Shown here: positions 37,001-49,010 of the stretch, one piece after another
How the letters are laid out: each line of letters starts with the position of its first letter
Position numbering within the stretch: the first letter of the stretch is position 1
Origin: Chamaecyparis obtusa
Taxonomy: Eukaryota; Streptophyta; Pinopsida; Cupressales; Cupressaceae
Length of the DNA: 64,000 bases
Direction of reading: 5' to 3'
Assembly (NCBI GenBank): GCA_027943335.1
Contig: BSBK01006393.1
Span: forward strand, 124,001-188,000
The notes under the pieces: generated by a model
The model's input: the letters and a program-made list of their open reading frames with translations, nothing else
Databases searched by the model: none
Told to the model about the DNA's origin: nothing
Made by a program: the position numbers and the translations under genes

Positions 37001-40000
37001 ACAGATGAATCCAACTTTTAGGAGTTTTTCTAGTTCTGCTTTGACTAAGAGTGCAACATGAGGATGCATCTTTCTCTGTTTTTGTTTGATTGGTTTTACT
37101 CCAGGAGCAATGGATAGATGGTGCATAATGAGATTGGGATCCAATCCTGGCATATCTGAATATTTCCATGCAAAGTTGATATTTTTGTCTGATAAGAATG
37201 TAGTGAATTTCTGTTTCTCTTCTTTTGATAGAGATTGTGCTACATGTACCAATTGTGGTTCCTCTGTTGTACCCAAATTGATGGATTGAGTTGGCTCAAT
37301 CAGAACTGGAGATCTATCCTGTAAATGACTCAGGACATCAAATATCTCATCCTTAGGTGCCTCAGAGAGGTTTTCACCTTCAGATACATCTTTTCTTTTT
37401 ACTTTTGTCAGTTCTGAGACTGCCACAAAGTGGTTTTCACCCTCAGAACTCTTTTTCTTTTTCTTTTTACTCTTTTTTTTCTGACTAAGATATTTGATGT
37501 CTGACTCGGTCATGCTGACACTTGTTTTGCTGATGGAAGTCCTCATAGGCTTGACTGCATTGAGGTACCAAGCAAGGGCATAGTCATTTGGAAAGGTGTA
37601 GATACCATGGCTCGGGTTCGTGGAAGTTCGGTCAATAAGATCAGGACGTTGGATAGTTAAAGTAGGAAAGGCTTGGGATATGGTGTTCACAGATGTGGAT
37701 ATGTCATCATTGGTCCTAACCTGACGCTCAAGTTCAAAGGTGATATTACAGCTCAAAATGTTCAATTCGTGAATAGGCTCAACATCATCATGGGAGTCCT
37801 CTTCAGCCATAGGTGGATCAAACACATTAAGATCATTGTTTCGCTCTAGACCTATGTTGGGTTGAGATACATATTGGTGAATAACATCAATATGTTTCTC
37901 TGTTATAAGCTCATCTTCTTCTGGAATGGCACCCCATTCATAGTCATTTGACTCAGCTTCTGATTCAGGATCTCTAGGAAATCTTAGAAAATGTGTGAAA
38001 TCAGGATGAATACCCCAAGAAGGATTACCCTCAGTTTCTAACTTGAATTCATATTCATGGGAATCAATGTCAGAATAACTACCCCCTTCTTCTTGATCAG
38101 TTTGATCACCTTCGAGATTAGTTGGTTCTTGGGGTGCAACCATCTCTTGCCCTACAGTAGGTTCTTGTGTTTCTACTACATTAATCCTTCTGATAGGATC
38201 ATCTTTATCATCAAGAAGATCCTTGATCTCTTTAGGCAATTTTTCATAGGGGATAAGCTCAGAGCTATCTGAATCATCGTCAGAGGGTTCTGTGTCTTCT
38301 TTCTTAAGAAGGGGTTCTCCTGGTGCAATTTGTTCTATGACATGAGAACAACCACCTTTGAGATGATAGGGTTTCTTCTTAAACCCTAAGCCACCAGTAT
38401 CTTTGTTGGCTCTACCAATATGTGAAATGGGTGTCACAAGACCCTTTCCGTTGATTCCTAGAGGTCCTTGACCGGAATATCCCATCTTGGCTATCAATTT
38501 ATTTCCTGGACCATATGAATTAGAAGGGATTGTAGGTGCTATAGATTCACTAGGTTGAACAATTTTAGATTCAGAATCCTCTTTATATAGCCATGCCAAC
38601 ACAGCTTCATCCTCTTCAAATTCTTGTTTGGATACTTGCTCCACCACAAAATTTCTTTTGTATGCTTCCATAGGTTCCTTAGGTTCTGATTTAGACTGCT
38701 TCAAGGATTGTCCATACGACTTAGGTGAGATTGGGAGAGATGTCAGAGACAAGACTGGTTCTATAGTGTATTCTCCCATCCCATTTTCTTTGATATTGAT
38801 CTCTTTAGCAATGTCATCCATCTTAGATGTGGAAGCAACATTTAGCTGCTTGATGGAAGATTCTCTGTTATTGGGAACAAGCTTATCAGCACTTTCCTTC
38901 AATGTATTGCAAGTTGTACTCAGATCTACTGGGATAGTAACTTCTACCCCTTCATAGGGAAATTTCAAGCATTGATGGTACGTAGAAGGGATGGCTTGCA
39001 TTTCATGGATCCAAGGTCTCCCTAGAAGGATATTGTAAGCCAATGGTAGATCAAGCACCTGACATGTGGTATCTTTAATGACCAGACCCACTCGGATGGG
39101 TAAGACAATGGTGCCTTTAGAAGCTCTTTCTTGTTCACCATAGGCTTTTATGGTGATCTTCTTTCGAGGATCAATAGCCATCTCTAAGAATCCCAACTGT
39201 GTGATTAAGCTATAAGAACAAATGTTGAGGCCTGCGCCCCCATCTATCAACACATGTTTGACTCAATGGTTCTGGATCAAGACTTCTATGTGCAAGGGCT
39301 GATTATGTGGGTGACTTAGGGAGTTGTCATCTTCCTCTGAAAAGGAGATATATTGCGGAGATGTTAGATGACCAACCATAGTCTGGAACCTATCTAGATC
39401 TAGATCATTAGGAACATTAGAGCCGAGCAAAGCTTTGTCTAGGATATCTCTGTGAGCTGGAGATATTCGAAGTAACTCAAACATAGAGATTTTGGCATTG
39501 GTATGCTGGAGTTGTTGGACGATGCTATAAGATGTAGGTCTTGTATCCTTTGGATTGGAAGATTTTGAGGCAACCTTCTGTTTAGAAGCAGATGTGAGAT
39601 TGAAAGGTATCTTAGGGACATTAGATGAACTTGGTGTTTGTCCTTTCAGATGAGCCTGAGCTTGTGATCTGGTAACCGCATTAGCTGAGGAATGATTTTT
39701 GTCTCTTCGTACAATCATGATGACATTTTAGCTCTTAGAGAGACATGGTTCAACCATATTGATGATAGCATTGTTTCCTGGGTAGGCATAGTTGACTTTT
39801 GCCCCCATGTTAGGTTGAGAAGTGGAAACTCCCTTGCGATGTTGTGGAAATGATTTTGTAAATGCTATGTGATCATTATTGCTGGTAGGATTATCGATCA
39901 TGATGTCCCCTTGATCTATCAAGTCTTGAATGGTATGCTTCAAGTGGAAGCATCCATTAGTTCTGTGGCCTTTAGTCCGATGGAAAGCACGGAATGCATT

Positions 40001-41473
40001 ATCTTTCCACCAATATGGTTTTGGATCCGGATCAGGGTTTTGGATTGGTGGTAAAGAGATCATGTTATCAGCTATTAGGGTTCTCAGGGTAGATTCCAAA
40101 GATTCTCCCAGGGGAGTAAACTTTCATTTATTATCCCATCATTTGAATGGCTTCTTTGGAGATGGTTCAGCAGATTTTTGCTCTAAAGCTTCAATGGCTT
40201 TGGTGGCAAGGGTGAGATTGTAGGCCGGTGCCTTTGATGGGGTGCGGATAGTGTCAACAACACCATCAGGGATGATACCTTTATTTCTATTCCAGCTCTT
40301 GTTTTTATCTTTTGAGCTAGATCCATATTCAGACTTGTCCTTTTGAAGTGTGATTTCTCCTTTCTTGACAAGTACTTTCTCAATCTTGATTGCATTATCC
40401 ACCATTTTATCAAAAGATACATGATCTTGCATTTGTAATGGATAATTGAGCTCTGGAACAAGGTTATTGATAAAGATTTCAAGTTTCTCCATTTTAGGAA
40501 TTTGTCTAGCATATAGAGAGAACTTCTTTCTCCACCTCTTGAGGAAAGTTAGGAATGATTCCCCTGGATATTGCTTGAGGTTACAGATATCGATCATGGT
40601 GACCGAATGTTGAATATTGTAGGAATATTGTTGATAAAACAATTTAATCAATTCCTCAAAATTTTTGATCATAGAAGGTAATCTTGAAAACCACTGAATG
40701 GATGCTCCTCCCAAGGATCTAGGAAAAAGATGCATTAGATAAGTTGGTTCATGCATGAATTCCATGGATTGCATACAGAACTCTTTGACATGATCTTGAG
40801 GATCAGAGTGTCTGTCATATTTGTCATACTTTGGTATCTCCACTCTTTTTGGGAATGGTGGCATATATAATTTTTTGTCGAACGGGAAAGGACATAGGGC
40901 CTCCATGGAGAACTCCTTAGGTTCCTTCTCCTTCTTAAGATTGTTCAATTCGACTTGTATAGCATGCATCTATTTTGTCATAGTTGTGAGTGGAGTTTCT
41001 TCCTCATATGTGATTATATCATCAATGTTAAAGTTGGGAGGAAGCTTAGCCCCTTCCTGGGCTAATTGTAAAAAGTATGCCTCTCTATCCACTTTCAAGA
41101 AATGCCTCATCATTCTCTTGAATTCATCATCATTCTGACATCGATGGATTTCAGAGGGGGTAGGTTCTTGGTCGGCATTATGTTGAGAATGGTTTCCTTG
41201 GGACCCTCCTCCTAGAGAACCATGGTTTGTCCCTGCTTGAGACATGGTAGGAGTTTTTGGGCTCCCTGGAATAGATTGAGTTTGCTAATTACCTTTGTGA
41301 GTTGATAGAGGAGGTATGTAACCAGTTTTCAATCAAAAGTTACCGAGACCGTCGTCTTTGTAGATACCTGACTTGATGAGTTGTTCAAGAGTTGGACTTG
41401 GGGTATTGGTCAAAAGTAAGTTCTGAGATGTTTCTTCTGATTTCTTGTGTGAAGAAGCTCTAGTCTCCACCAT
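34013..41473 (-). pseudogene. Gag-Pro-Pol polyprotein of C (Tat lineage)
   Basis: One 2,487-codon frame runs from ATGGTGGAAACTAG to the TAA after KKFYA, with about 16 stops and no frameshift. Domains by residue: Retrotrans_gag 219-310 (FPRSLGGASIQWFSRL); zinc-finger-like HRTKGHRTNGCFHLK about 497-515; aspartic protease about 740-840 (active site IDGGAGLN); G-patch 989-1033; acidic linker; RT about 1440-1680 with FRDVNRACPKDD, LMDGFSGYNQI and YVDD at about 1614; Ty3 RNase H about 1750-1850; second, archaeal-type RNase H about 1904-2027 (FFDGSY, EYEAL, HGDSQL); integrase to about 2400 with GQAEASN. The second integrase catalytic Asp is Asn (ITNNRGQF; E has IIDNGGKF). The RT is cut by a CGA-to-TGA stop at 36539-36541. 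Confidence 0.9.
38375..38509 (-). other. G-patch domain within C polyprotein
   Basis: Between protease and RT, the sequence [21 protein letters not shown] leads on to VTPISHIGR and GLGF: about 45 residues with seven conserved Gly and the hydrophobic pattern of G-patch RNA-binding modules. The same segment is present in E. G-patch domains are known at the C-terminus of betaretroviral proteases; here the position after the protease is similar. Confidence 0.7.
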
Positions 41474-41924
41474 TAACTTTGAATGAAACAGAAGAAAAGG
41501 ATGAAGACAACTGAAGAACAATTTGATTCAAGAAAATTGGATGGCGCAACCTTGTCAAGATTATGATAGTTTTGAAGATCTGATGAGATGTGGGTGAAGG
41601 AAACTGTGCCCTAGATGTTGGGATAGATCACCCAAAAGATAGCAGACATGAGTTCTCAACACTTAGTCTATTTTTGAAGATTGATTGAATATTGATAGTT
41701 ATGACAAGGTTTTGACACGAGATAAAAAGGACTCAAATTGATCAAATAGAAGACTAGATCAGATTCAAAAGATCAAACTTAGAAAATGGTAGAATACTCA
41801 ATAGCTACTGCTCTGTTCCTGACACAATGATATTTTTGACAGATTCTAGAACTAGGCTGGAAACATTGGATATTTGCAATTTGACAATTTCTGACAACTC
41901 TCTCAAATTTTTCCAAATGACACT

Positions 41925-42200
41925 CTGCAGACTCGTATGACACTAGGTAGTCTATGAAACAATAGTTGCTAAACTCGTACGACAGTTGGGTAGAAATGAA
42001 ATGACAGTTGTAAAACTCGTATGATAGTTGGGTAGCAATGAAATGATAGTTGTAAATATCATACGACAGTTGCTAACAGGATTTTGACTTTCTTGAATTT
42101 GCTAGTTTGAAAACTCGTACGACACTGGGTTCTCAATCGTACAATAGATGGGCAATACTGAAACGACACTTGACAAAACTCGTATGACTTTTGACTTTCT
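41925..42200 (-). repeat. Cluster of CTCGTACGAC-like motifs in C leader
   Basis: At least seven spaced copies of a decamer close to ACTCGTACGAC, often followed by AGTTGGGT or ACTGGGT (plus-strand positions near 41930, 41972, 42014, 42060, 42115, 42138 and 42178), alternate with GAAATGACAGTTG. The core TCGTACGA is palindromic. Differences among copies are mostly C/T or G/A. Confidence 0.65.
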
Positions 42201-42703
42201 GAAATGACTTTTGACTCCAGAAAGAATTTACGTCAATTTTTGCAAAATTTAAGGTCTTCAGTTCTGGATTGTTTGCAAATTGTACTGTCCAGATTTTGAA
42301 GGTTATACCAGATTTGATCATTTTTAATAGCCAAGTAGATAAACAAGCATGCAGAACAGCAAGCAAGTGATTCCAAGCACGTCTGAAAATAATGAACAAG
42401 GGCAAAAGCAACCTTGTGCATGAACAATCAAGTGACCAAATTATGCTAATCCCTGAGAGTACTAATTGTGTATGTTCTAAAAATTTTTGCAATAACACAC
42501 ATATACCTGAAAGTGAAAAATTGGCCTCTCTAGGGTTTTTAGTAATGGTTTGAATCTGCAACTTTTATGATTCAAAGGGGTGAACTCCAATCCCGGTGCA
42601 CCAGGGTTTTGACACAGTCTGAGAACTTAATCTTCAAGAGCTGCTAGGGAGATCTGACAACCCAACAATGAACCATACCCGTGGAGATTTCTTCCACAAG
42701 GAC

Positions 42704-42712
42704 ATTTATATA
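42704..42712 (-). promoter_or_regulatory. Internal TATA box in C leader
   Basis: The minus strand has TATATAAAT within CCGCTATATAAATGTCCTTG, about 1.8 kb downstream of the primer site and 1.2 kb upstream of gag. Element E keeps the same sequence at 48276-48284, so it was conserved while much of the leader diverged. Confidence 0.45.
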
Positions 42713-44527
42713 GCGGTTGTCACTACCATGGTGAAAATGGCTATTACCGCTTGAGGTTCTGTCAACGCAGTTTTCCCTATGAAAGGATTATCCACTACGG
42801 TTAACCCTCTCTAAAGGTGACTCACAGATTTATACCACAAGGGGACTTGGCTCTAGATTCAAGGTTTTGACACCTCTTCACTTTTAACCCAAACAAAGCA
42901 AGCAGATTAATCCGACACGCTAAGACAAAGTTTTGTTCCACCAAGGTCTGTGATATCAACTCCACATGATTTATCAACCTCTCCAGGGAGAGAATGTATC
43001 AATCAACAAGAGAAGATGCACTAACCAATTTTGATTCACCAAAGGTCGTGACATCAACCCCACATGATCTATCAACCTCTCCGGAGAGAGAATGTGTCGA
43101 TCAATAAGAGAAGATGCACTAACCAAGTTGAATGTGAAATGCACTAAGTATCCTCCCTACCTACAAGGATTCTGTCATCAAGAAAGATTTCTCTAGGAAT
43201 CCAATCTCTCAAGAATCACAAATAGTGTTCATAGGGCCTAATTACTATGTGAGCACAGATATATTCCCGAAAGCAAATCTACCAAAAGTACCCAAAAAGC
43301 AGAAAGAGGAACACTTAACGCTTAAAGTGAATATGAGATGAGTCCACAAGGTGGAACACTTAACACCTCACACAAGCTGAAAATGAGTCCCCAACTTAGA
43401 AAACAAGTGAGTTCCTAAAAGCACAAAAGGGTTGCCAAGTGGAACACTTAACGCTTCTGTCCTGTTGACCCCTCCCCTTTATGGCGCTGAGATTGCAACC
43501 ACGGGATGGAAATGAGGGGCCGATAGATTAGCGAGTCCAATAACCCAAGATAGCAATCAAGATCAATCACAAGAATTCTAAGACTACTTAATGAATCCTT
43601 AAGGGGTCACAACCTAGTATCAATTATGCAAGTGTGTAAAACAAAAGCATGAAAAGAATCACCCAAGCTAGACACACGAGAGATTTATTTTAAGTCTCAA
43701 ATTGAAATGTTATTAGATGAAGGAGAATACCTGGGATCCTTGCAATGTGCTTAGTAGATTTTACCTAATTTTTAGCAATTTTTGTTGAGCTTTTCCATGC
43801 AAGCAAGTGACGAACTCTCCAACAAGCAAACAAGCAAACAAGATATGCAAAATATATTCAACTTATGAAAACCATAGGGTTAGCTCTAAAAATCAATTGT
43901 TAGGAGCAATAATAACCATAAATTAATCCAAATGACAACTCATATCATGCATTGAATCATATGAAAAATAAGTGCATACCCATCATAAAATTTTAATTTT
44001 TTTGCACTGCATTTGACCTAGTCAACAAGATCTGATTTTTTTGATATAATTTTGGAAACAAAAATAGAAATTCAAAATAGAGACCCCTACTAAAAAATAG
44101 AGAGCTTTCCAAAAATACAAAAATTTTAGAAAAATCTCTTCATTTGTGCCCTAGAGACCCATTTTATCAAAATAGACTAGTTTTTGTAAATTGACTATTT
44201 GAGCTACTAAAATTGCATTGAAATTTAAAATACAAAGAATAGACCCCCTATATAATTCGAAGAGCTTTCCAAAAATATAAAAATTTCAGAAAAATATGCT
44301 GATTTGCGTTAGATATTAATTTTTTATGAAAAATAAAAAAAAAATATATTAAAAATTCAAAATAATTCAGAAAATTCTAAAAAAAAATTTGAAACTTCCC
44401 TAATATGTCTCCAACCTATAAAACAAATTTCAGACTAAAACTTCAAGCCGTTTGGGAGATAAAATTAAATTTTTGAAACTTTAGGGTTTTAGCTCCAAGA
44501 ATCAAAATCATCATGCAAAGGTGGGTG

Positions 44528-44545
44528 GCCCCATGGTGGGTGCCA
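44528..44545 (-). other. Primer-binding site of C (tRNA-Lys type)
   Basis: The minus strand has TGGCACCCACCATGGGGC, four bases after the LTR. With two transitions it is the complement of the 3' end of plant tRNA-Lys(CUU), recalled as ...GCCCCACGGTGGGCGCCA. Confidence 0.7.
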
Positions 44546-44549
44546 GAAA

Positions 44550-45831
44550 TGTGTGCGTGAAAATTGTACCTGATCTGTAGACACAACACTTAGTAAAACA
44601 TTAGAGGTTAGTGATAATCAAAATCGTGCAAAATTGAAATCTAATCTAACCAAGCGATTTACTGCCTTCTAGTAGGTGCGAAATTAATGTTCTCAGATTG
44701 TAATCGAGATCAGTGACCTAGACGACACCTAAATGAAGGATTTGAATGAAAAAGATGGATATGAAATTGAATGCAATTAATCTATATTTTTTATATTTTC
44801 TATGCAATAAGAATGATAAAAACTGATATGAATCTATGAATGCTATTGAAAACTGATATGAAATGAATGCTAAATGATCTAACAATGAAGATTCTAACAA
44901 TGATATGAAAACTATGAAATTCTATGCTAAGATATAAAAACTATGCAATTGAAATTGATCTCACAAAGCTTTGAATTCGCAAGTTGATTCTTTCAAGCTC
45001 CAATTGTGCAAATTCTCCAAATCTGATATGCTATGATTCCTGTAGAGTAAGTTTGCAATTTGCGAGATGATTGAGAGATGAATTATGAAGAGCTGAGCAT
45101 TATTTTTATAGAAATCCAAGGCTTTGGAGGTGCATGAGAAAAAAAGCTATAAATCACTCAAATAACTTAGGTTGATTTTTGAGTTATTTTATAATAAATG
45201 ATAATTAACTCAAAAAAACATGCAAAAGCTAAGTTTTAACTCAAAATAGAGTTTAGCTTTAATTGATAATTGATAGTTGTTTGCTTTTATGATTGTGCAT
45301 GTTTTATTTATGAATTAATTTAATAATAAAGTGATTTATTTCCAACTTAACTGCTTTTAAAAATAAAACAATTGATTTATGGGTTAATCAATTATTTAAT
45401 CAAACTTTTATTAAAAACTATATTATTAAATAATGACAACTTGCTTTAATTAATTAAATAAGAATTTAATCAATTATTCATATGATATTAGATTTATTGT
45501 CAAAATTAAATAATACAATTAATAATATATATAATTAAATTTAATTACATAATTAAGTGGCAAATATTAAATCTAATTAATTAAATATGAAAATATTCAA
45601 TTAATCAAACTTTAGGATAAATGTGATTTATTGCCAAATAATTATAAAATTAAAGATAATTATGATGATTAGGAATATTACTAGGAATATTCTCCGATGC
45701 AGAATTTAAGATAATCAATTATGATTCGATGATGTTTAGATGTGCCTTAGGTTAGGACTTTGATGTCGATTTCATTCGAATTGAAGATGTAGGATATTAA
45801 TGAACTTATAGCCCATTTTTGGGGTATTACA
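44550..45831 (-). repeat. 5' LTR of element C
   Basis: It has the same 1,282-bp length as the 3' LTR and identical ends. Differences seen (for example c/t at the 'acactcag/acacttag' site, a/g at 'aatcaag/aatcgag') are nearly all transitions. Its outer end faces the 5' LTR of E across 132 bp. Confidence 0.92.
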
Positions 45832-45963
45832 TTCAGCATCCATCTTCAAACCATCAGCTGAAATAAAAAAATCCCAAATACATAATCTCCTCTTTTATGA
45901 AGGAACACTTTTTTCAGATTTATCAACAACTTTTCTTCTTTCAATCTCTGCAATACTTGCCTA
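45832..45963 (-). pseudogene. G1 chromovirus pol: RT C-terminal piece
   Basis: 132 bp of the G1 RT remain between elements C and E. The minus strand reads RQVLQRLKEEKLLINLKK and, after a small shift, YLGFFISADGLKMDAE, the thumb region of a gypsy RT. It joins in frame to KVEAIL at 30280. The rest of G1 (RT core, protease, gag, 5' LTR) must lie beyond element E outside the window. Confidence 0.85.
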
Positions 45964-47146
45964 TGTAATACCCAAAAAATGGGCTATAGGTTCATTAACT
46001 TCCTATATGGACAATTTGAATGAAATCGACATTGAAGTCCTAACCTAAGGCACATCTAAACATCATCGAATCCTAATTGATTATCTCAAATTCTACATCG
46101 GGGAATATTTCTAGTAATATTCCTAATTATCTTTAATTTTATAATTATTTGGCGATAAATCATATTTATCCTAAAGTTTGATTAATTGAATATTCGCAAT
46201 ATTTAATTAATTAGATTTAATTTGGCCACTTAATTATTTAATTAAATTTAATTCCATTATTCCTAATTATGATATTTAATTTTGACAATAAATCCAAAAT
46301 CTTACAAATAATTGATTAAATATTTTATTTAATTAATTAAATCATTTTGTCAATTTTTAATATTGTAATTTTGAATAAAAGTTTGAAAAATGATTGATTA
46401 ACCCATAAATCAATTGTTTTATTTTTTCAAAATCATTAAGTTAGAAATAAATCACTTTATTATTAAATTAATTCATAAATAAAACATGCACAATCACAAA
46501 AGCAGACAACTATCAATTATCAATTAAATCTAAACTTCATTTTGAGTTGAACTCTACTTTTGCATGTTTTTGTGAGTTAAATATCCTTTATTCAAAAATA
46601 ACTCAAAAATCAACCTGATTTATTTGAGTGATTTATGGCTTTCTTCCATGCACCTCCAAAGCCCTAGATTTCTATCAAATCAAGGCTCAGCTCTTCACAA
46701 ATCATCTCATATTTTTGCATCCTCACGCTGTCGAATTGGAGAACAGAGAATCAAAGCTTATTGCGAATCAAGGCTATTGTGAGATCAATTTGGTTTTTAC
46801 ATTCATTTAAAATATCATTGTTAGATCAATTCATTGCATATCAATTTCATCTTAGATTCTAGATTCATATCAATTTTCATCATATCATTGCATCTAAAAA
46901 TCCAAAAAAATAGATTAATTGCATTCGTTACATATCTAGATTTTGCATTCAAATCCTTTGTTTAGGTGTCATCAAGGTCACTAATTTTGATTACAATCTG
47001 AGAACATCATACTCTCACCTATTAGAAGGCAGTAAATTGCCTAGTTAGTTTAGCTTTCATTTATTGCACAATTTTGATTTCAACTAACCTCTAATGTTTT
47101 ACTAAAGTGTTGTGTCTATAGAATAGGTACAAAATTCACACACACA
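45964..47146 (+). repeat. 5' LTR of element E
   Basis: It begins TGTAATACCCAAAAAATGGG and ends AATTCACACACACA, matching the C LTR ends. It is about 100 bp shorter than C's LTR. The C TATA box (CTATAAAAATAA) is changed here to CTATCAAATCAA (near 46672). Confidence 0.85.
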
Positions 47147-47150
47147 TTTC

Positions 47151-47168
47151 TAGCACCCACCGTGGGGC
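47151..47168 (+). other. Primer-binding site of E (tRNA-Lys type)
   Basis: TAGCACCCACCGTGGGGC starts four bases after the LTR. Apart from TGG to TAG and one further G-to-A change it is the complement of the plant tRNA-Lys(CUU) 3' end. Confidence 0.75.
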
Positions 47169-48275
47169 CCTAAAATAGGTTTCCAATTCAATTCTATCAA
47201 TTTCTATCTTTTCTTCTCGATTTCTGAGCCAAAATTGTGATTTTTAAATTATGTCCGTACAATTTTTGTATGAGTTTCTGACAAAAGTTGTCTCAGACTA
47301 TACCAATTGTCATATGATAGTCTATTGGATCGAGAATCATGCTAGATTGTACACACTGTCATTTGGAAGTTTAACTGTCATATCATCATACACCCAGTGT
47401 CGTGCGAGTTTCTGGAGTATCATCTGGAAGCAGACCTAGTGTTGTACGAGTTTTGGCACCAAGTTTTCATTATCGTTTCATTTTTTCAAGGTAGTTTGTC
47501 ATATTTGATTTTTAGATTTCAACTAACAGCTAATCTTAACAATTGAAATTCTCTATTTTTTATTGACTCCTACTAGTTTTGATTGGAAAAAGCACAAGAA
47601 TTGCTAAAAATAGGTAAAAATATACTAAGCACATTGCGAGGAATTCAGGTAATCTTCTTAGCTGATAAGACTTTGATTTTGGATCTAAAATGAACATCTC
47701 ATGTGTCTAGCTTGAGTGACTTTTATTGCTTTCCTATCACAAACTTCATTTGGGCTATAAAAAATGAATATAGTTTGCTTTCAGCATCTTTGGTACACAT
47801 AGTAACTAGGCCCCATGAACAATATTTGTGGATCTTGAGAGAGTGGGTTTCGAGTGAAACTCTTCTCAATGAAGGATCCGTTGTAGGTGGGGAGGATACT
47901 GAGGGAGTCTCACGTTCCACTAGATCTGTGTGTTTTCAACTTGTGATCGAGGCTTTCTCTCTTTGAAGAGGTTGATAGATCATAAGGGGTTGACATCATA
48001 GATCTTTGTGAGATAATCTTGGTCTTAGCATGTCAGATTAATTTTTCTGCTTTGTTTGGGTTAAAAGTGAAAAGGCTAGGGGATTATGCTCTACTTCCTT
48101 TCTGGATAGTACCAGAAACCCAAATCCTTGAATCTAGAACCAGTCTCCATGTGGTATATCTTGTGAGTCACCTTTAGAGAGGGTTAACCATAATGGACAT
48201 TCCCTTAATTGGGTCAACCACATTAACGGAACCTCAAGCGGTAATAGCCATTTTCACCGTGGTAGTGAAAACTGC

Positions 48276-48284
48276 TATATAAAT
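48276..48284 (+). promoter_or_regulatory. Internal TATA box in E leader
   Basis: TATATAAAT within ACTGCTATATAAATGTCCTTG lies 1.16 kb upstream of gag. It is the counterpart of the box at 42704-42712 in C. Confidence 0.45.
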
Positions 48285-48789
48285 GTCCTTGTGGAAGAAA
48301 TCTTCACAGGTGTGGTTCATTGTTGGGTTGTCAGATCTCCCTAGCAGCTCCTAATTGATTAAATTCTCAGACTGTGTCAAAACCCTGGTGTGCTCAGATT
48401 GGAGTTCACCCCTTTGGATCATAAAATTTGCAGAGTCAAACCATTACTAAAAACCCTAGTGAGGCCAAATTCTCATTTTCTAGGAATATGTGCATTAATG
48501 CAAAACTTTTTGGAACATACACAATTAGCACTTCTAAGGATTAGCGCAAATAAGTCACTTGATTGTTCATGCGCAAGGTTGCTTTTTCCCTTTTCATTAT
48601 TTTTAGACATGCGTGAAATAACTTGCTTGTTGTTTTGCATGCTTGTTTATCTATCTGGTTACTGAAAATGAACAAATCTGTTATAATCCTCAAATCTAGA
48701 CATTGAAATTTGCAAACAATCTAAAACTGAAAACCCTAAATTTGCAAAATTTGAAGTGAAATTCCATTCTGGAGTCAAAAGTCATCTCA

Positions 48790-49010
48790 AGAGGTTAGAA
48801 ATTCATACGATTTTTCATCAAATGTCATTTCATTACTACCCAACTGTCATATGGTAAAGAACCCAGTGTCGTACGAGTCTTTCTGCCAGTCAAATTCAAA
48901 AAGTCAAATCTTGCTAGCAACTGTCATGCAAGTTTTGCAACTGTCATATGAGCTTTTCAACTGTCATTTCATAGCATACCCACTATCATACAAGTCTATA
49001 GAGTGTCATT
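48790..49010 (+). repeat. Cluster of TCGTACGAG/CTGTCAT motifs in E leader
   Basis: Repeated short blocks of the type CAACTGTCAT and GTGTCGTACGAGT (for example near 48839, 48868, 48918, 48938, 48959 and 48980) are the decayed counterpart of the cluster in C; most TCGTACGA cores have become TCATATGA or TCATACAA. Confidence 0.55.

Larger units (their letters stand above)
41474..44527 (-). other. Long 5' leader of C
   Basis: About 3.05 kb between primer site and gag with no credible gene. It includes a cluster of CTCGTACGAC-like repeats (41925-42200), a conserved TATA box (42704-42712) and, near the primer site, two ~65-bp imperfect repeats (around 44065-44135 and 44230-44300) containing GAGCTTTCCAAAAATA. 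The primer-proximal part is unlike that of E, while the rest aligns. Confidence 0.6.
30281..45831 (-). mobile_element. Element C: full-length Tat-type Ty3/gypsy
   Basis: The 15.55-kb element lies on the minus strand. It has two 1,282-bp LTRs, a tRNA-Lys(CUU)-type primer site, a 3.1-kb leader, a single 2,487-codon gag-pro-pol frame, a 2.4-kb 3' untranslated region and a purine tract. It sits in the G1 RT between DAE and KVEAIL with target copies ttcaa (30276-30280) and ttcag (45832-45836), one transition apart. By eye the LTRs differ at about 20 of 1,282 sites, nearly all transitions, so it is the youngest or one of the youngest insertions here. Dual RNase H, large size, long leader and the absence of a chromodomain place it in the Tat/Ogre-like lineage. 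Confidence 0.92.

Noticed and set aside
44528..44545. tRNA-Lys gene fragment
   Set aside because: Only the 3'-terminal 18 bases are matched, next to an LTR end; this is the primer-binding site.
47703..47966. 87-codon plus-strand frame in the E leader
   Set aside because: No counterpart frame in C, no recognisable protein features, and overlapping frames on the other strand; background in a leader.
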